Source of the DNA: Hygrophila difformis
Taxonomy: Eukaryota > Streptophyta > Magnoliopsida > Lamiales > Acanthaceae
Reading direction: 5' to 3'
Length of the DNA stretch: 64,000 bases
Assembly (NCBI GenBank): GCA_030278955.1
Contig: JAOANR010000014.1
Coordinates: 13,208,068-13,272,067, forward strand
Part shown: piece after piece, positions 11,958 to 22,959 of the stretch
Position numbering within the stretch: the first letter of the stretch is position 1
How the letters are laid out: each line of letters begins with the position of its first letter
Program-made: the position numbers and the translations under genes
Notes under the pieces: generated by a model
Seen by the model: the letters and a program-made list of their open reading frames with translations, nothing else
What the model was told of the DNA's origin: nothing
Databases searched by the model: none

Positions 11958-12274
11958 TGTGAATTTTGATATCTCACACACACAAGAACACTTTACACTT
12001 TTGATATCTAAAAACGATAACCAAAAGCGGAGAGTTGTATAGCTAAAGCTTTCTTTATATTTCTCGCTTTACTTCGCTCTGAGAATTACAACAATCGAAA
12101 TACCTATTTATAGAAATGAAAACATACAACAGACAACGAACATATGTTCAACTGTTCTTATGAAGGCTTCAATTCTTTCGGCGCCGTAGATGAGAATTCA
12201 ACTCGGATGGCTTCACTGATACTTTGATGGCTTCAACAAATACGGCATTTGACGTTTATGCCGTTTTTCCAACA
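11958..12274 (-). repeat. 5' LTR of the Copia element
   Basis: 317 bp, TG...CA. It holds the promoter that would drive the element; the TATAAATA box reads on the - strand at 12104-12111. Confidence 0.95.
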
Positions 12275-14965
12275 GAAATAAAGTCGTATTCAAATTGATC
12301 AAAAGGTGTTTACAAAACATAGGAGATCGAGGCCCTATATATAGGGCTCGGGTGATTAACATGTTAATCCCCTTATAATTGAATTGTTGAAACAATAATT
12401 CTAAACAAGAATTAAACAAGTGTGGAAATAATTAAACAAGTAAAATTGGTTCGGGAACAGGTAGTGCGACATGTAGAATGCCATGGCGCGAAACGATTGA
12501 TTTTGTTCTTGGCATGACAGAAGGGAAAGAAAAGTGTGGGTTAGAGTATCTAACGTGAGTTGTTGGACTTCTTTGGGCATCCTCATGATGCAGTAATAAG
12601 ACGTGGAACGGAAAATTGTAGGTTGGTCTTTCGTATCTCATGCCGGGCACTTTCTCTCGTTATTCTTCAAGGTGTTGTTTGCTCATGACATGACTAAGCG
12701 TGTGGCGCGAAAAGTTTATCACACCACCAGTGAGTGTATTTTGCACAATTTGGAATTTCTCTTAGTGTTACGTTTTGCTTGTTGAATCATTTCGTTTGGG
12801 TCGGTTCCATTTGACTGGACCCTTGATCTTCTTCTCGACTGGATTATGAACCATATTGCATGGCTTACTTTTGTGCTCTCAAGGTCTTTCATATTATGTT
12901 CTTCTTCCCTCAGAATTCTGTCAATGTACTCCATGAACCTCTTGGCGCATGTTTGGGAATATGATCTATCTGGTATTATCAATGTAGCAGTTTTGGCGAC
13001 CGCGCCAAGGTTTACACATGGATAACGATATGTTATTGCCTCCCGTGTTACTGGGCGTTCTGGACTTCAAATTCTTTTGTGACATGATGGTCAAGATCAT
13101 CCACAAAATACTACTCTCGATGTACTAGTTTACAAAGACGTGCTACAAAATGTATGACATGATTATGATGAGGTATGGTATTTTACCTCAACTAGTAGTG
13201 TCCTTAACTCATCAATTCTTGCTCTAGAATTTGTTGCTTGTGTTTGTATATTATTAGTGACCGTATTAATATCGAAGTAGTCATTTTGAACATTGCCCGT
13301 GTTTGTTTCCATGAGAATCATAATGTTCTTGCAACATTTGGAGTTTCAAGTTTCATTATGTAATTTTTATTGATTTTGGCAATATGAAATTGAATTTGTA
13401 TTGTATTTGTAGAAATATTACACAAATTGAATGTAGGAATGGGTTAGAGCTGTATGTTGTCTAATAATTATGGGTAATCTAACAAATATAGCTTACCTTT
13501 CCAAAGTAAGCTTTATGTTTCCAAACAAAACTCCATTTTTTTTAATTCACTGGTAGAATGTGATACTGAAGCAAATCATGAATCTTTAGAAACCTTTGAG
13601 ATAAAAGTAAAGTTGGACTGTTCATGGAGATAATGTAGAAGTGACATCTCTTATTGTTGCTCTTGAGCCCTGGGCAGCTGTTAAATGACTATCAGATCTC
13701 TCAATCCAGATTGGATATGAAGTTGTTCTGCACTTGAAATTTCAATGTATATTCATTCTGTTACTGAAACAATGTGTGTTTGAGATTTATATTCTTCTAA
13801 ATGACCTTCTAAAGTCTTTTGAGGATGAAGAATTAATTCAGTCAATTCATCAGACACATTAACATCCAACATGCTGGTGTGTGAGGTGTCTTTCTGAGTA
13901 ATACTTCTCCTCTGCTATGTTATAGGATGAGGATGAATGATAATGAATCTGATGATAGCGAAAAAGAGACATCCAAGCAGGTAATTCACAAATATTTGGC
14001 AAAATTTTCTTTTGGCATTATTTGGATTTTATTATTACTATTTTTTTTTATTATTTTTTTTTAACTTATAGTTTTGGATGATCTAAAATGTCTTGGTTGT
14101 ATTGCTGCTATGGAATGTTTAGTTTTGGACTTGGATCAAGCAGGGGATATTGATGTCTTAGTAAATTTGATGTCTTAGTAGCTTCAATCTCTGATGTGCT
14201 TTACTTACATCTTTATATATGTTTCCTCCTCATATTGTTTTTTTGTAATTGTATTAAATTAAAAGATTGATTATAAATAACAACATGAATAATTGTCAGA
14301 AACTCAAAATATATAAGAAAATCATGTAGAACGTAAATTAGTAAATTAAATATCAGCATTTTTGCTTCTTTTGTTTTTAACACTCGATCAAAGGTTATGG
14401 ATGGTGTTGAGTAAGTTAAGAATTCTTTAAAAAAATCAATTAAAACGATTAATTGTATGTAAATGTATAAAATTTTGTTACATTAAAGTTTTTCAAATTA
14501 TTGTTTTTAATATAATTCATTTTATTTATATCGATATTGCTTCTCCTTTGATGATGATGATGATGGATTTAATTCGTAAAATAAAAAGATGATTTTCTCA
14601 AGGGACCATGCATAACTGCATGTCTGTATTTCCACTTGCCTCACGGTTCACGTGCTTTCTTATTTTAATTTTTTCACTGGACTATACTAACCTAGTTGAT
14701 CATTGAGATAATGCAGGAGTATATATATAAAAAAAAAAAAAAAAAAAAAAAAACATGTTCGTGGCCAGCGGTGGATTTCTTTTTTTTTTTAAGTTATCAC
14801 AAAATTTTATTCAAAGTTAATTTAAATTTGTAGGGTAGTGACAATTAACACAAAAATATTAAAAGAAAAGCTAGATTGGAATTGGAAATAGTGATGTTAC
14901 CACAAAATTTGAATGGATGTATACCAACAACTGCAGATTCAGAAGTTTTCGATCGGTAGGGCTGG
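12275..14965. other. Gene-poor stretch with decayed repeats
   Basis: 12300-12360 contains a symmetrical TATATATA segment (CCCTATATATAGGG) that may be an old LTR promoter into which the young Copia jumped. 13580-13680 and 13926-13985 have short exon-like segments; the second ends with a plausible CAG|GTAATT donor. Neither could be assigned to a family. A run of about 24 A lies near 14730-14753. No gene can be supported here. Confidence 0.4.
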
Positions 14966-16232
14966 CACTACAAGAAAAATTGCGTTTACCGACCGCACCT
15001 GCGGTCGGTAACCCCCCGGATGCGGGTCGTTTCGGGGCTTACCGACCGCACCACCGACCGCAAGTGTCGGTCGGTAATATCTTGGTAGGTATTTTTCCCC
15101 GACCAAAAAAATTTGCCGTCGGGACCTTGCCGACCGCATTACCGACCGCACGGTGGTCGGTAAATTTTCCGACCGAATTACCGACCGCAAATGCGGTCGG
15201 TACTATCTGGTCCCAAAAGGTCCCGGAGAAATTTACCGACCGAATTACCGACCGCAAATTGCGGTCGGTAATTCCATTTTATGAAAAAAAAAATCCTCTC
15301 AGGAGGGCTCGAACCACCCACCTCACCCATCACCACCCTCAACTCTAACCACCATTGTCAACCCTTCACATTACCAATAGAAACTCGCCATGTGTCATAT
15401 ATAATAAATCCTCCACAAGTATTCTCCAAATGCTGAAGAGGGGATTCGAACCCTCCTCCCCATTACTTCTCACAGAGGTGTGTGCCACTCGGACGCACAA
15501 ACTTTCATGTTATAATATGCATTGGGTTATATATATAATATATATAACTATAAATGCATAAATTAATAACCAAAAAAATAAAATAAAAACTGATATATTA
15601 ATTAAATAAATAATAAATTAATTCATTAATTAAATAAAATAAAAAATTAAATTGGTAAAATGAACCAAATCACTAATTACATTTAAGAAATGAAATCAAA
15701 ATTATAATTATATCTATATCTATAATTAAATAAAAAATTTCCTTTATATTATTTAATAAATAATTAAATTATAAAATAAATAATTAATTAAATTTTAAAA
15801 ATAATAAAAGAAATATTTTATAAAAATATAAAATAAATGGAAAAACCTTTAGAGACCTCAAATTCGGTCGGTAATGCGGTCGGTAGATTATATTTTTTTA
15901 AAAAACCAATTAAAATTAAAAAAAATTGAAAAAAAATTACCGACCGCAATTTGGGGTCAGTAATGCGGTCGGCAGATTATATTTTTTTTAAAAAATAATT
16001 AAAATTTAAAAAAAATTGAAAAAAAATCACCGACCGCCTTTGCGGTCGGAAATGCGGTCGGTAATACCGACCGCAATAATATTGGTCGGCGCAGTGGTTG
16101 CCTTAAAATCCGGACCCAATAACGGCTCTTTTTTACCGACCACCAGGTGCGGTCGGTGTTGCGGTCGGTAAATCCGACCCGCAACCTGTCGGTCGGTGAT
16201 TTCGGTCGGTATTTTTTATTTTTCTTGTAGTG
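14966..16232. mobile_element. Non-autonomous CACTA (En/Spm) element
   Basis: A perfect 15-bp terminal inverted repeat CACTACAAGAAAAAT is at both ends. The flanking triplets TGG (14963-14965) and CGG (16233-16235) are a near 3-bp duplication. Many copies of ACCGACCGCA and its complement TGCGGTCGGT crowd both ends (15000-15270 and 15860-16210), as expected for subterminal transposase-binding repeats. There is no transposase; the middle (15540-15850) is very AT-rich. The same subterminal motif is found in the larger CACTA at 26234-32160, which could be related to its source of transposase. Confidence 0.92.
15295..15500 (-). other. Two tRNA-like (A-box/B-box) segments inside the CACTA element
   Basis: On the - strand, 15430-15500 reads GTCCGAGTGG followed about 40 nt later by GGGTTCGAATCCCC, and 15295-15360 reads TGGTGGTTAGAGT followed by GGTGGTTCGAGCC. 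Both have the order and spacing of internal RNA polymerase III promoter boxes. I do not see clean acceptor stems, so these are not called as functional tRNA genes. Confidence 0.4.
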
Positions 16233-16609
16233 CGGAAACTATTTTGTTTTTTAACCTTAAGTATACAAATTAAAAAATAATAATGATAATAATAAATTTT
16301 AAATGGAAAAAATAAAATTAATAATATAACAATTTTTTTAAAAGATTTGAGGTGGGGCCTTGTCCTACATGTGGCTACATCCGCCACTGATACCAAGCCA
16401 AATATAAAAATCTTATGGTTAATACAATAATATATCAAATTGGGTGGTAGTGCACTGTCACCACAAAAATTAAGTGGGTGAACTTAGCTAAATATTATCT
16501 CCATCTCATTATAATTGTTACGGACTCGTCTGATACGTATGCCAATACATATTTTTAACGTTAATAATTTAAATTGTGTATGATAAAAATTATGAAAATT
16601 TGATATTCT

Positions 16610-17153
16610 TAGGGATGAAAACGGTACGGATACGGTCGGATAGTGTCGGATACGGATATTATCCATATTTTTTTCCCCGAATTCGGAATCGAATACGGAT
16701 GGACCGGATACGAATACGGTTTCGGGTATTTCGGATTACGGATACGGTACGGATACATGACGGATACGGATTTAATCGGATACAATTTATCGGATAATCT
16801 TTTATAATCTCTTTTGAAAATTTGATAATTTTTATAAAAATTATTGGATAATTTGATTTTTTTTATAATTATTGATAATTTTTAATAAATAAATAATAAT
16901 ATATTAATACATTCGGATATCCATATTTAAAATCCGAATAATATCCTATCAATTTTTGGATACGGTCGGATATTTTCGGATACGGTCAAATGTCTTCGAA
17001 TACGAATACGAATTCAGATATTAAAATACGGATTCGGATTTTAATAATACGGATGCGGTATCCAGCCGGATAGTCGGATACGGATTCGGATTCAAATATA
17101 ATCGGATACGGCATCGGATCGGTCGGATATTTATCGTACCGCTTTCACCCCTA
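16610..17153. mobile_element. hAT-type MITE
   Basis: An exact 8-bp target duplication GATATTCT (16602-16609 and 17154-17161) flanks inverted ends of the type TAGGG(G/A)TGAAA.CGGTACG. The interior is made of many CGGATACGG variants. The 544-bp element is non-coding. Confidence 0.92.
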
Positions 17154-17501
17154 GATATTCTTAAACTACAATATTAGTCGAATCTAATAAGATATCACTT
17201 GACTATATTTTTTCTTACATAATTATGATAAAAATTCGAATCAAACTTAAATAATGAATAGTGCCAAAAAGTCAAACATAACAATCTTAGTGAGACGGAT
17301 GAAGTATTAAAAAAATTAAGATTAAAATAATAATTTATCAATTTAAATGGTGTCATATGCCCGCTTGCTTCTATCTGAATCTGCCCATATTCGTGGCTCA
17401 TTAAACTCATACGTAAAAAAATATAAGCCCGATTTAATTCTTCAAGCTTAAGTAAATGAATTCAACTTGAGTTTTTAATGAGTCAAACTAAGCAAAATTC
17501 A

Positions 17502-17677
17502 CCAACAGCAGTTGGCTTGAGTGGATGGGGGCTCTAGTCGCTTAAGCAAGGTCTCGGGTTCGAGCCTTGTGTATGCAAAAAACTGCTTTGGGAGAGGCGC
17601 CCTTAATTGCCCCTGCAGATCCTCGAGGGATTAGTCTTGGGTCCAATGTGGCCTGGGGATACCCGGTTTCACCAAAA
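17502..17677 (+). mobile_element. tRNA-derived SINE
   Basis: A 17-bp direct repeat (AAACTAAGCAAAATTCA at 17485-17501 and 17678-17694) flanks a 176-bp body. The A box TGGCTTGAGTGG lies at 17513-17524 and the B box GGTTCGAGCC at 17557-17566, about 32 nt apart. The body ends near a short A run. Length, boxes and target duplication together are diagnostic of a plant SINE moved by LINE machinery. Confidence 0.92.
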
Positions 17678-17818
17678 AAACTAAGCAAAATTCAATACCA
17701 ACTCCTTAGAATTTTGAGTTTGAAAGTGAGTCGAATTTCAGCATATTAATTTATTAGAAAATTTAATATATATATATATATATTTAAAGTTCTAAAAATA
17801 TCTCATAATATTATATAT

Positions 17819-17953
17819 TCTCCCTCTGTCCCAACTATAAAGGCCACATTTGACATGGCAAGAATCCAACGTATATTGTTTTAATGCAATCCGATTAGGG
17901 TATACATCCTTGAAGAGTCTGTATGTACATACATCACAAAAAATATATCTCAC
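17819..17953. repeat. Stowaway-like end, truncated
   Basis: CTCCCTCTGTCCCAACTATAAAGG at the left is typical of one end of a Stowaway MITE. I could not find its partner end nearby, so the copy is a fragment. Confidence 0.4.
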
Positions 17954-18166
17954 ATCACACGTAGGGGTGTTAACGAGCCGAACTGAGACCGAACACTGGT
18001 GAGCTCGGCTTGAGCTCGTAAGAATTCGAGCCGAGCTTTGACCGAGCCGAGCATTGACCGAGCTACTTCGAGCCGAGCGTTGACCGAGCTTTGACGAAAT
18101 CGAGCCGAGCTCGAACAGTCTCATTTTTCATTTTCACATAATTTATAAAAAAAATATATTTAATAT

Positions 18167-18714
18167 TGTTAACCCCAATATTTTAGGCCCAACGAATTAG
18201 GCCCAGTAAATTTAGCCCAATCCATTTTTCGAGTGGCCCAATCCGAAGGACCAATCAAGAAGCCCGGTCCAATTTTTGAGTTATCCGGATAATGGCGAAT
18301 GGTGAGATGCCGCCAGCTAGTTCAGGATTTATCCAATGGCTAAATGGTGGTGAAGAGCTGGCGACATAAAAACACGCAAGAATCAAGGAGACATCACCCA
18401 TAATTGACGCCATCACAGGGAGCGGATCAAGGAGTTTCCTCATCCGATAGCCTTCAAGACAATGCAGCCACCTTAGGGTTGAGAGCCTATATATATGAGT
18501 GGCAGCAGTTTTAGTCGACATCTACACACACCCTAAGAGGACGCACTTTTCATATTTTACTTATTGTCATTTTCTTTCTGCAAGTTATTTTTTCAGTGTT
18601 CTTCAATTCTGCAATTTTCATTCCCTTTACTGCTTTCTTAAGTTTTTCTTGTAATTCTCCTCAATCCTTGTAACCATCTTCAAACTATATTGAATAAAAA
18701 ATTCTTGGTTAATA
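18167..18714 (+). repeat. 5' LTR of the TR-GAG element
   Basis: Starts with TGTTAACC and carries a TATATATAT box near 18485-18496. The last dinucleotide is TA rather than CA because of one substitution (T at 18713, C at 22369), the only difference I noticed between the two LTRs. Confidence 0.93.
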
Positions 18715-18770
18715 AATTAGCACGCCCAGTGGGACTCGAGATTGAGACCATATCCGCTTAGATCCAGTTT

Positions 18771-20417
18771 ATGCAACTTAGATCTGGCCGAATAGTAAGG
18801 GACTTAACTCAAAAATTTGAAGAAATGTCACTACACGAAGACACACCGATTAGAACATCTGAGAACGCCGTTGAAACGGCGAGCACTTCTCAACCACAAC
18901 AGGAGATTACGCAGATCCCTACACTGACCGAGCAAATGCGGCTATCGATGATAGAATCGATGGCCGAATTCATGCCTTTGCTCACAAGACACCTAATGGA
19001 TGTGTTGCGGCCTGCCATGGCCGACCAAATTGACAAAATATGTGGATCCTTGCGTACTGAGCAAGATAGATCTGCTCCAGCAAATGGTACGATTGTGCCA
19101 CCAAACATCCTATGTCCAGGGCCGTATGGCGGCCAACAAAGGATTTGGGGAACCAATTTTGGCCAGCCGCCACTCCCGGAGTCCGGAGGCCTGGCCAGTT
19201 TGCCCCCATTCCCATTTCAGGCCACTCATGCTTTCGCTCCTGCGGCACCTAGCATGCCGAACTTTGGTTATGTGGCACCTCCCGTATCGATGTATGCTTC
19301 ATCAGGATACTTGATGGCGGCCAACGATGCACCAGGTTGTACGACGGCCTCCGGTGGACTTGGCATGGCGCCACGTCAGGCTGCGACACCTCATGTGCCG
19401 AATGTTCAAACCACACCTCAGGTGGCAGCACCATTGAACCTTGGTTGGATGCCGCCAACACAAGGGGGGCAGACACCACAGCCACATGGAGTGGCTTGGA
19501 CACCTTCTACGTCTCCTACAGCCGCCATACCAGTACCAACTCCCGTGCCGAATCCTAGTTGTATGCAGCCAGCGCTAGGGGGGCAGACGCTATATGGGGT
19601 GGCGGCGACACCTGTCATACCAGCCGCCATGCCTCATGCCACACCTCCAGCGGCCTTGCCTCCTATGCAGGCACCCGAAGTGTCACCTGATCAACTTGCA
19701 GATATGATGAAGCAGCATTTCGGGATCCAATTAAGGCCGATAGAGCGGCCTACTTACAGAAAGCCCTATCCTGACTTGGTGGATACGATGCAGCCCTATC
19801 CGAGAGGGTTCAAGATGCCCGAATTTACTATGTTCTCGGGGGACGACGGCAAGTCCACTGTAGAGCATGTGGGCAGATTCACAACACAATGCGGTGAGAT
19901 GGCGGCCAATGATTGGCTGAAGTTGAGGTTGTTTAGTACATCCCTTACTGGACCTGCCTTCGCTTGGTATGTATCTTTGCGGCCTAATTCAATTCAGAGT
20001 TGGGCTGATTTGGAGAGAGCCTTCCACGACAGGTTCTACACTCCTTTGACAAGTGTCAGTTTAGCAGAGTTAACTAATGCTAAACAATTTGCAGATGAAG
20101 CGGCGAGCACATTTATCAATAGATTACAGCGGCTTAAGGGCCGATGCGCAATTGCGGTGCCTGATAGGGAGATCGGCAATATTGCAGTAGCGAATATGTT
20201 ACCAAAATTGAAAGAACATTTAATTGTGCAGGATTGCACTGATCTTGCCCAGTTGGCCGAGAGAGCGGCCCGCTTGGAAAAGTTCCTTGAGGAACAAGAT
20301 GAGAAGCGTCGACCTACATACGGGTCTACTTTCAATGAATTAAAACCTAGTAAAAAGGAAGACGGACAAAGGGTGATGGCCAACACAGTAACCCTGTATG
20401 GAAACAACCCTGGATAG
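18771..20417 (+). CDS. Ty3/gypsy-type Gag protein
   Basis: This 548-residue frame starts MQLRSG, a start seen in many plant gypsy Gags, 57 nt after the LTR. Residues 1-110 are helical and charged, 115-310 are rich in Pro, Ala and Gly, and 340-510 form the Retrotrans_gag core (FKMPEFTMFSGDDG, then WYVSLRPNSIQSWADLERAF, and LKGRCAIAVPDREIG). There is no zinc knuckle and no continuation into protease. The frame is open and probably makes the particle coat used by this non-autonomous element. The region after the stop shows only the repeat array. Confidence 0.88.
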   Translation: MQLRSGRIVRDLTQKFEEMSLHEDTPIRTSENAVETASTSQPQQEITQIPTLTEQMRLSMIESMAEFMPLLTRHLMDVLRPAMADQIDKICGSLRTEQDRSAPANGTIVPPNILCPGPYGGQQRIWGTNFGQPPLPESGGLASLPPFPFQATHAFAPAAPSMPNFGYVAPPVSMYASSGYLMAANDAPGCTTASGGLGMAPRQAATPHVPNVQTTPQVAAPLNLGWMPPTQGGQTPQPHGVAWTPSTSPTAAIPVPTPVPNPSCMQPALGGQTLYGVAATPVIPAAMPHATPPAALPPMQAPEVSPDQLADMMKQHFGIQLRPIERPTYRKPYPDLVDTMQPYPRGFKMPEFTMFSGDDGKSTVEHVGRFTTQCGEMAANDWLKLRLFSTSLTGPAFAWYVSLRPNSIQSWADLERAFHDRFYTPLTSVSLAELTNAKQFADEAASTFINRLQRLKGRCAIAVPDREIGNIAVANMLPKLKEHLIVQDCTDLAQLAERAARLEKFLEEQDEKRRPTYGSTFNELKPSKKEDGQRVMANTVTLYGNNPG

Positions 20418-20619
20418 TTGCCCTAACACGCTATCAACAGCGGCCTTGGAGGCTGAGTAGTTGATGGCTGAGTAGCAGCGTCATGATGATGGAGGCCGAG
20501 GCAGGGCACGGACGACTGAGGGTGAACGGCGGCTGCTCCGGGTTGGTGGCTGAGAGATGAGCGGCGACGACCCGGAGTGAAGGTGATTGGCGGCTGAGGA
20601 CTCGAAGCTCGGAGCGTGG

Positions 20620-21540
20620 CGGCTGGCGGCCCAGGGTGGCGTCCCGAACAGATGACGGCCTGGAGCCGGAGCTGGCGGCTGGAGATGCTGGCGGGCCAAG
20701 TGATCAAAGCTGGCGGCCGAAGAGAGATGCTGGCGGCCCGTGCTTTGCGGCGCAAGAGCTGGCGGCAAGCTGGATGGCGGGCGGCCAGGGTGATGCTGGC
20801 GGCCGGGCGATGCTGGCAAGCAACGGTTGGCGCGGCCAAAGTCCGAGGCTGGCGGCTCGATGTCTAGCGACGGCAGGTTTAGGCTGGCGGCACTCGAGAA
20901 CTCCGAGCTGGCGGCGTCCTTGGCAAGCGAAAGCTGGCGGCGCTCCTTGCTTCAAGGCTGGCGGCCCGGAGAAGAAGCTGGTGGCGGCCGGGAGCTGGCG
21001 GCCCGAGGGGCAGAAGCTGGCGGCAGCTGGCGGCCCGGAGCTCGAGCTGGCGGCTCGAGCTAGAAAAAGCTGGCGGCCAAGGGGTGAGAGCTGGCGGCCG
21101 GAGAGGGCTGGCGGCCGGAGAGAGCTGGCGGCCTGGCGGCCGGAGAGAGCTGGCGGCGCCCCTCTTGAAGGATCTGGCGGCGCTCCACGAAGTTGCTGGC
21201 GGCCGGGTGCGAGATGGCTGGCGGCCCGTGAGGGAGGTGTTGGCGGCGCAGCAGGGGCTGGCGGCCGGTTGAGCTGGCGGCGATTTCCTCAAGCTGGCGG
21301 CGGATTCACCAAGCTGGCGGCAGGATCCCTGGGTGGCGGCGCTAGATGCGGGCAGCGATAGAGACGCTCGAGGTGAGGACGGCTACACGCACAGGCGGGC
21401 GGCCAAGGCGCTAGGAGTAGGCGGCGACAGGCTGGCGGCCGGGAGCCAAGGCTGACGACGCCCAACGTACGCTGGCGGCGCTTGTTCGAGGCTGGCAGCG
21501 TTCGTGAAGAGCGATGGCGGCGATGGAGAAAGCTGGCGGC
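20620..21540 (+). repeat. CTGGCGGC interspersed array inside TR-GAG
   Basis: About 30 copies of CTGGCGGC, mostly as AGCTGGCGGCC or GGCTGGCGGCC, are spread over roughly 920 bp with irregular spacing (8 to 60 nt). All are in the same orientation. The GC content is far above that of the surroundings. Long open frames here (for example 20636-21361) are by-products of the repeat and are not called as genes. Confidence 0.9.
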
Positions 21541-21808
21541 AGAGGCGTCGACACGGCGGCGATTCTCCGGAGCAGCGGCGGCGCACCTTGACGAGTGGAA
21601 ATTCCCTTCAAGGAAGATGGCGAGCGGCGGTTTGGTTTGGGAGAAAAAGAGGAAAATTTCAAAAAATGCCTAAAAAATTTTAACCCTTGGACAAGTGGTG
21701 GCTTTTTATAGAAGCCAAATAGGGCTAGGGTTTTGGAATGGGCCTAATGGGCCAGACTTATAATTCAAACGCGCAAATCTGTCTTAAAATGCTTATCAGA
21801 CAAATTGC

Positions 21809-21822
21809 GCGAGGGGGGCATC
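21809..21822 (+). promoter_or_regulatory. Polypurine tract of TR-GAG
   Basis: GCGAGGGGGGCATC abuts the 3' LTR and would prime plus-strand synthesis. Confidence 0.85.
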
Positions 21823-22370
21823 TGTTAACCCCAATATTTTAGGCCCAACGAATTAGGCCCAGTAAATTTAGCCCAATCCATTTTTCGAGTGGCCCAATCC
21901 GAAGGACCAATCAAGAAGCCCGGTCCAATTTTTGAGTTATCCGGATAATGGCGAATGGTGAGATGCCGCCAGCTAGTTCAGGATTTATCCAATGGCTAAA
22001 TGGTGGTGAAGAGCTGGCGACATAAAAACACGCAAGAATCAAGGAGACATCACCCATAATTGACGCCATCACAGGGAGCGGATCAAGGAGTTTCCTCATC
22101 CGATAGCCTTCAAGACAATGCAGCCACCTTAGGGTTGAGAGCCTATATATATGAGTGGCAGCAGTTTTAGTCGACATCTACACACACCCTAAGAGGACGC
22201 ACTTTTCATATTTTACTTATTGTCATTTTCTTTCTGCAAGTTATTTTTTCAGTGTTCTTCAATTCTGCAATTTTCATTCCCTTTACTGCTTTCTTAAGTT
22301 TTTCTTGTAATTCTCCTCAATCCTTGTAACCATCTTCAAACTATATTGAATAAAAAATTCTTGGTTAACA
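21823..22370 (+). repeat. 3' LTR of the TR-GAG element
   Basis: Copy of 18167-18714 with the regular CA end. It is preceded by the polypurine tract at 21809-21822. Confidence 0.93.
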
Positions 22371-22959
22371 AATATATATTGCATATAAATTATGTATATT
22401 TTATTTAGTCTATATATTTAAATGTTTTTAAAAATATATTTATAATTTAAAAATTATTCCATATATCCCAATAAATTATGTCATATTTGATCCAGACACA
22501 CTTTAACTTTTAATGTTTTATATAACCTCTATAATTGCTAATAAATATATATATATATATATGTATAAAAATAAATATATTTACTAATAAATAAATACTT
22601 CTTTCATTTCACACTCCTTTAAAATGAGATGCATTAATTGCATATGGTATATATGTCGGAAAAATAGTCATAGACGCTAAATTTTATTTATTTTAAGGTC
22701 TAAACAAATATAGTATTAGTACAATACATTTCAAAAGACATGTATTGTATGAGATTTGTATTATAAGTTAATAGAATACGAGCCTGTTCGCGAGCTTTTC
22801 GAGCCGAACTCAAAGGTGTTCGGCTTGGTTTGTAAATTATTTGAGTCGAACTCGAACTCGAGTCGAGCCTATTCGAGTCGAATTTTGACCGAACTTTGAC
22901 CGAACCGAGCTCGAACTGTTTCCGAACTACCCTGGCTCATTAACACCCCTAATCACACG

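Larger units (their letters stand above)
6979..12274 (-). mobile_element. Complete young Ty1/copia retrotransposon
   Basis: Two 317-bp LTRs (6979-7295 and 11958-12274) that look identical base for base, TG...CA ends, a 5-bp target duplication GAAAT (6974-6978 and 12275-12279), a tRNA-iMet primer site next to the right LTR, a purine tract next to the left LTR and one uninterrupted polyprotein frame. It is transcribed right to left. All parts needed for an autonomous element are visible. Confidence 0.96.
18167..22370 (+). mobile_element. TR-GAG retrotransposon (LTRs plus gag, no pol)
   Basis: 548-bp LTRs (18167-18714 and 21823-22370) flank gag and a GC-rich repeat array. The target duplication AATAT (18162-18166 and 22371-22375) is exact. 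The purine tract GAGGGGGGCATC lies just before the right LTR, fixing the + orientation. No protease, reverse transcriptase or integrase is encoded, so it must move with borrowed enzymes, presumably from a Ty3/gypsy relative. Confidence 0.93.
17962..22951. mobile_element. hAT-type MITE split by a TR-GAG retrotransposon
   Basis: Inverted ends TAGGGGTGTTAA(C/T)GAGCC at 17962 and 22951 are flanked by an exact 8-bp duplication ATCACACG (17954-17961 and 22952-22959). The MITE itself is about 780 bp; the TR-GAG element at 18167-22370 sits inside it. The interior is rich in CGAGCCGAGC variants. Confidence 0.92.

Noticed and set aside
15425..15500. A real tRNA gene
   Set aside because: The boxes are present but no clean acceptor or anticodon stem is seen; reported as tRNA-like only.
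14966..16232. CRISPR-like spacing of ACCGACCGCA units
   Set aside because: They are irregular, palindromic and inside CACTA termini; a plant genome has no CRISPR arrays.
20636..21361. 241-codon open frame after the TR-GAG gag
   Set aside because: It is the CTGGCGGC repeat read through; several frames on both strands are open for the same reason and none has a domain.
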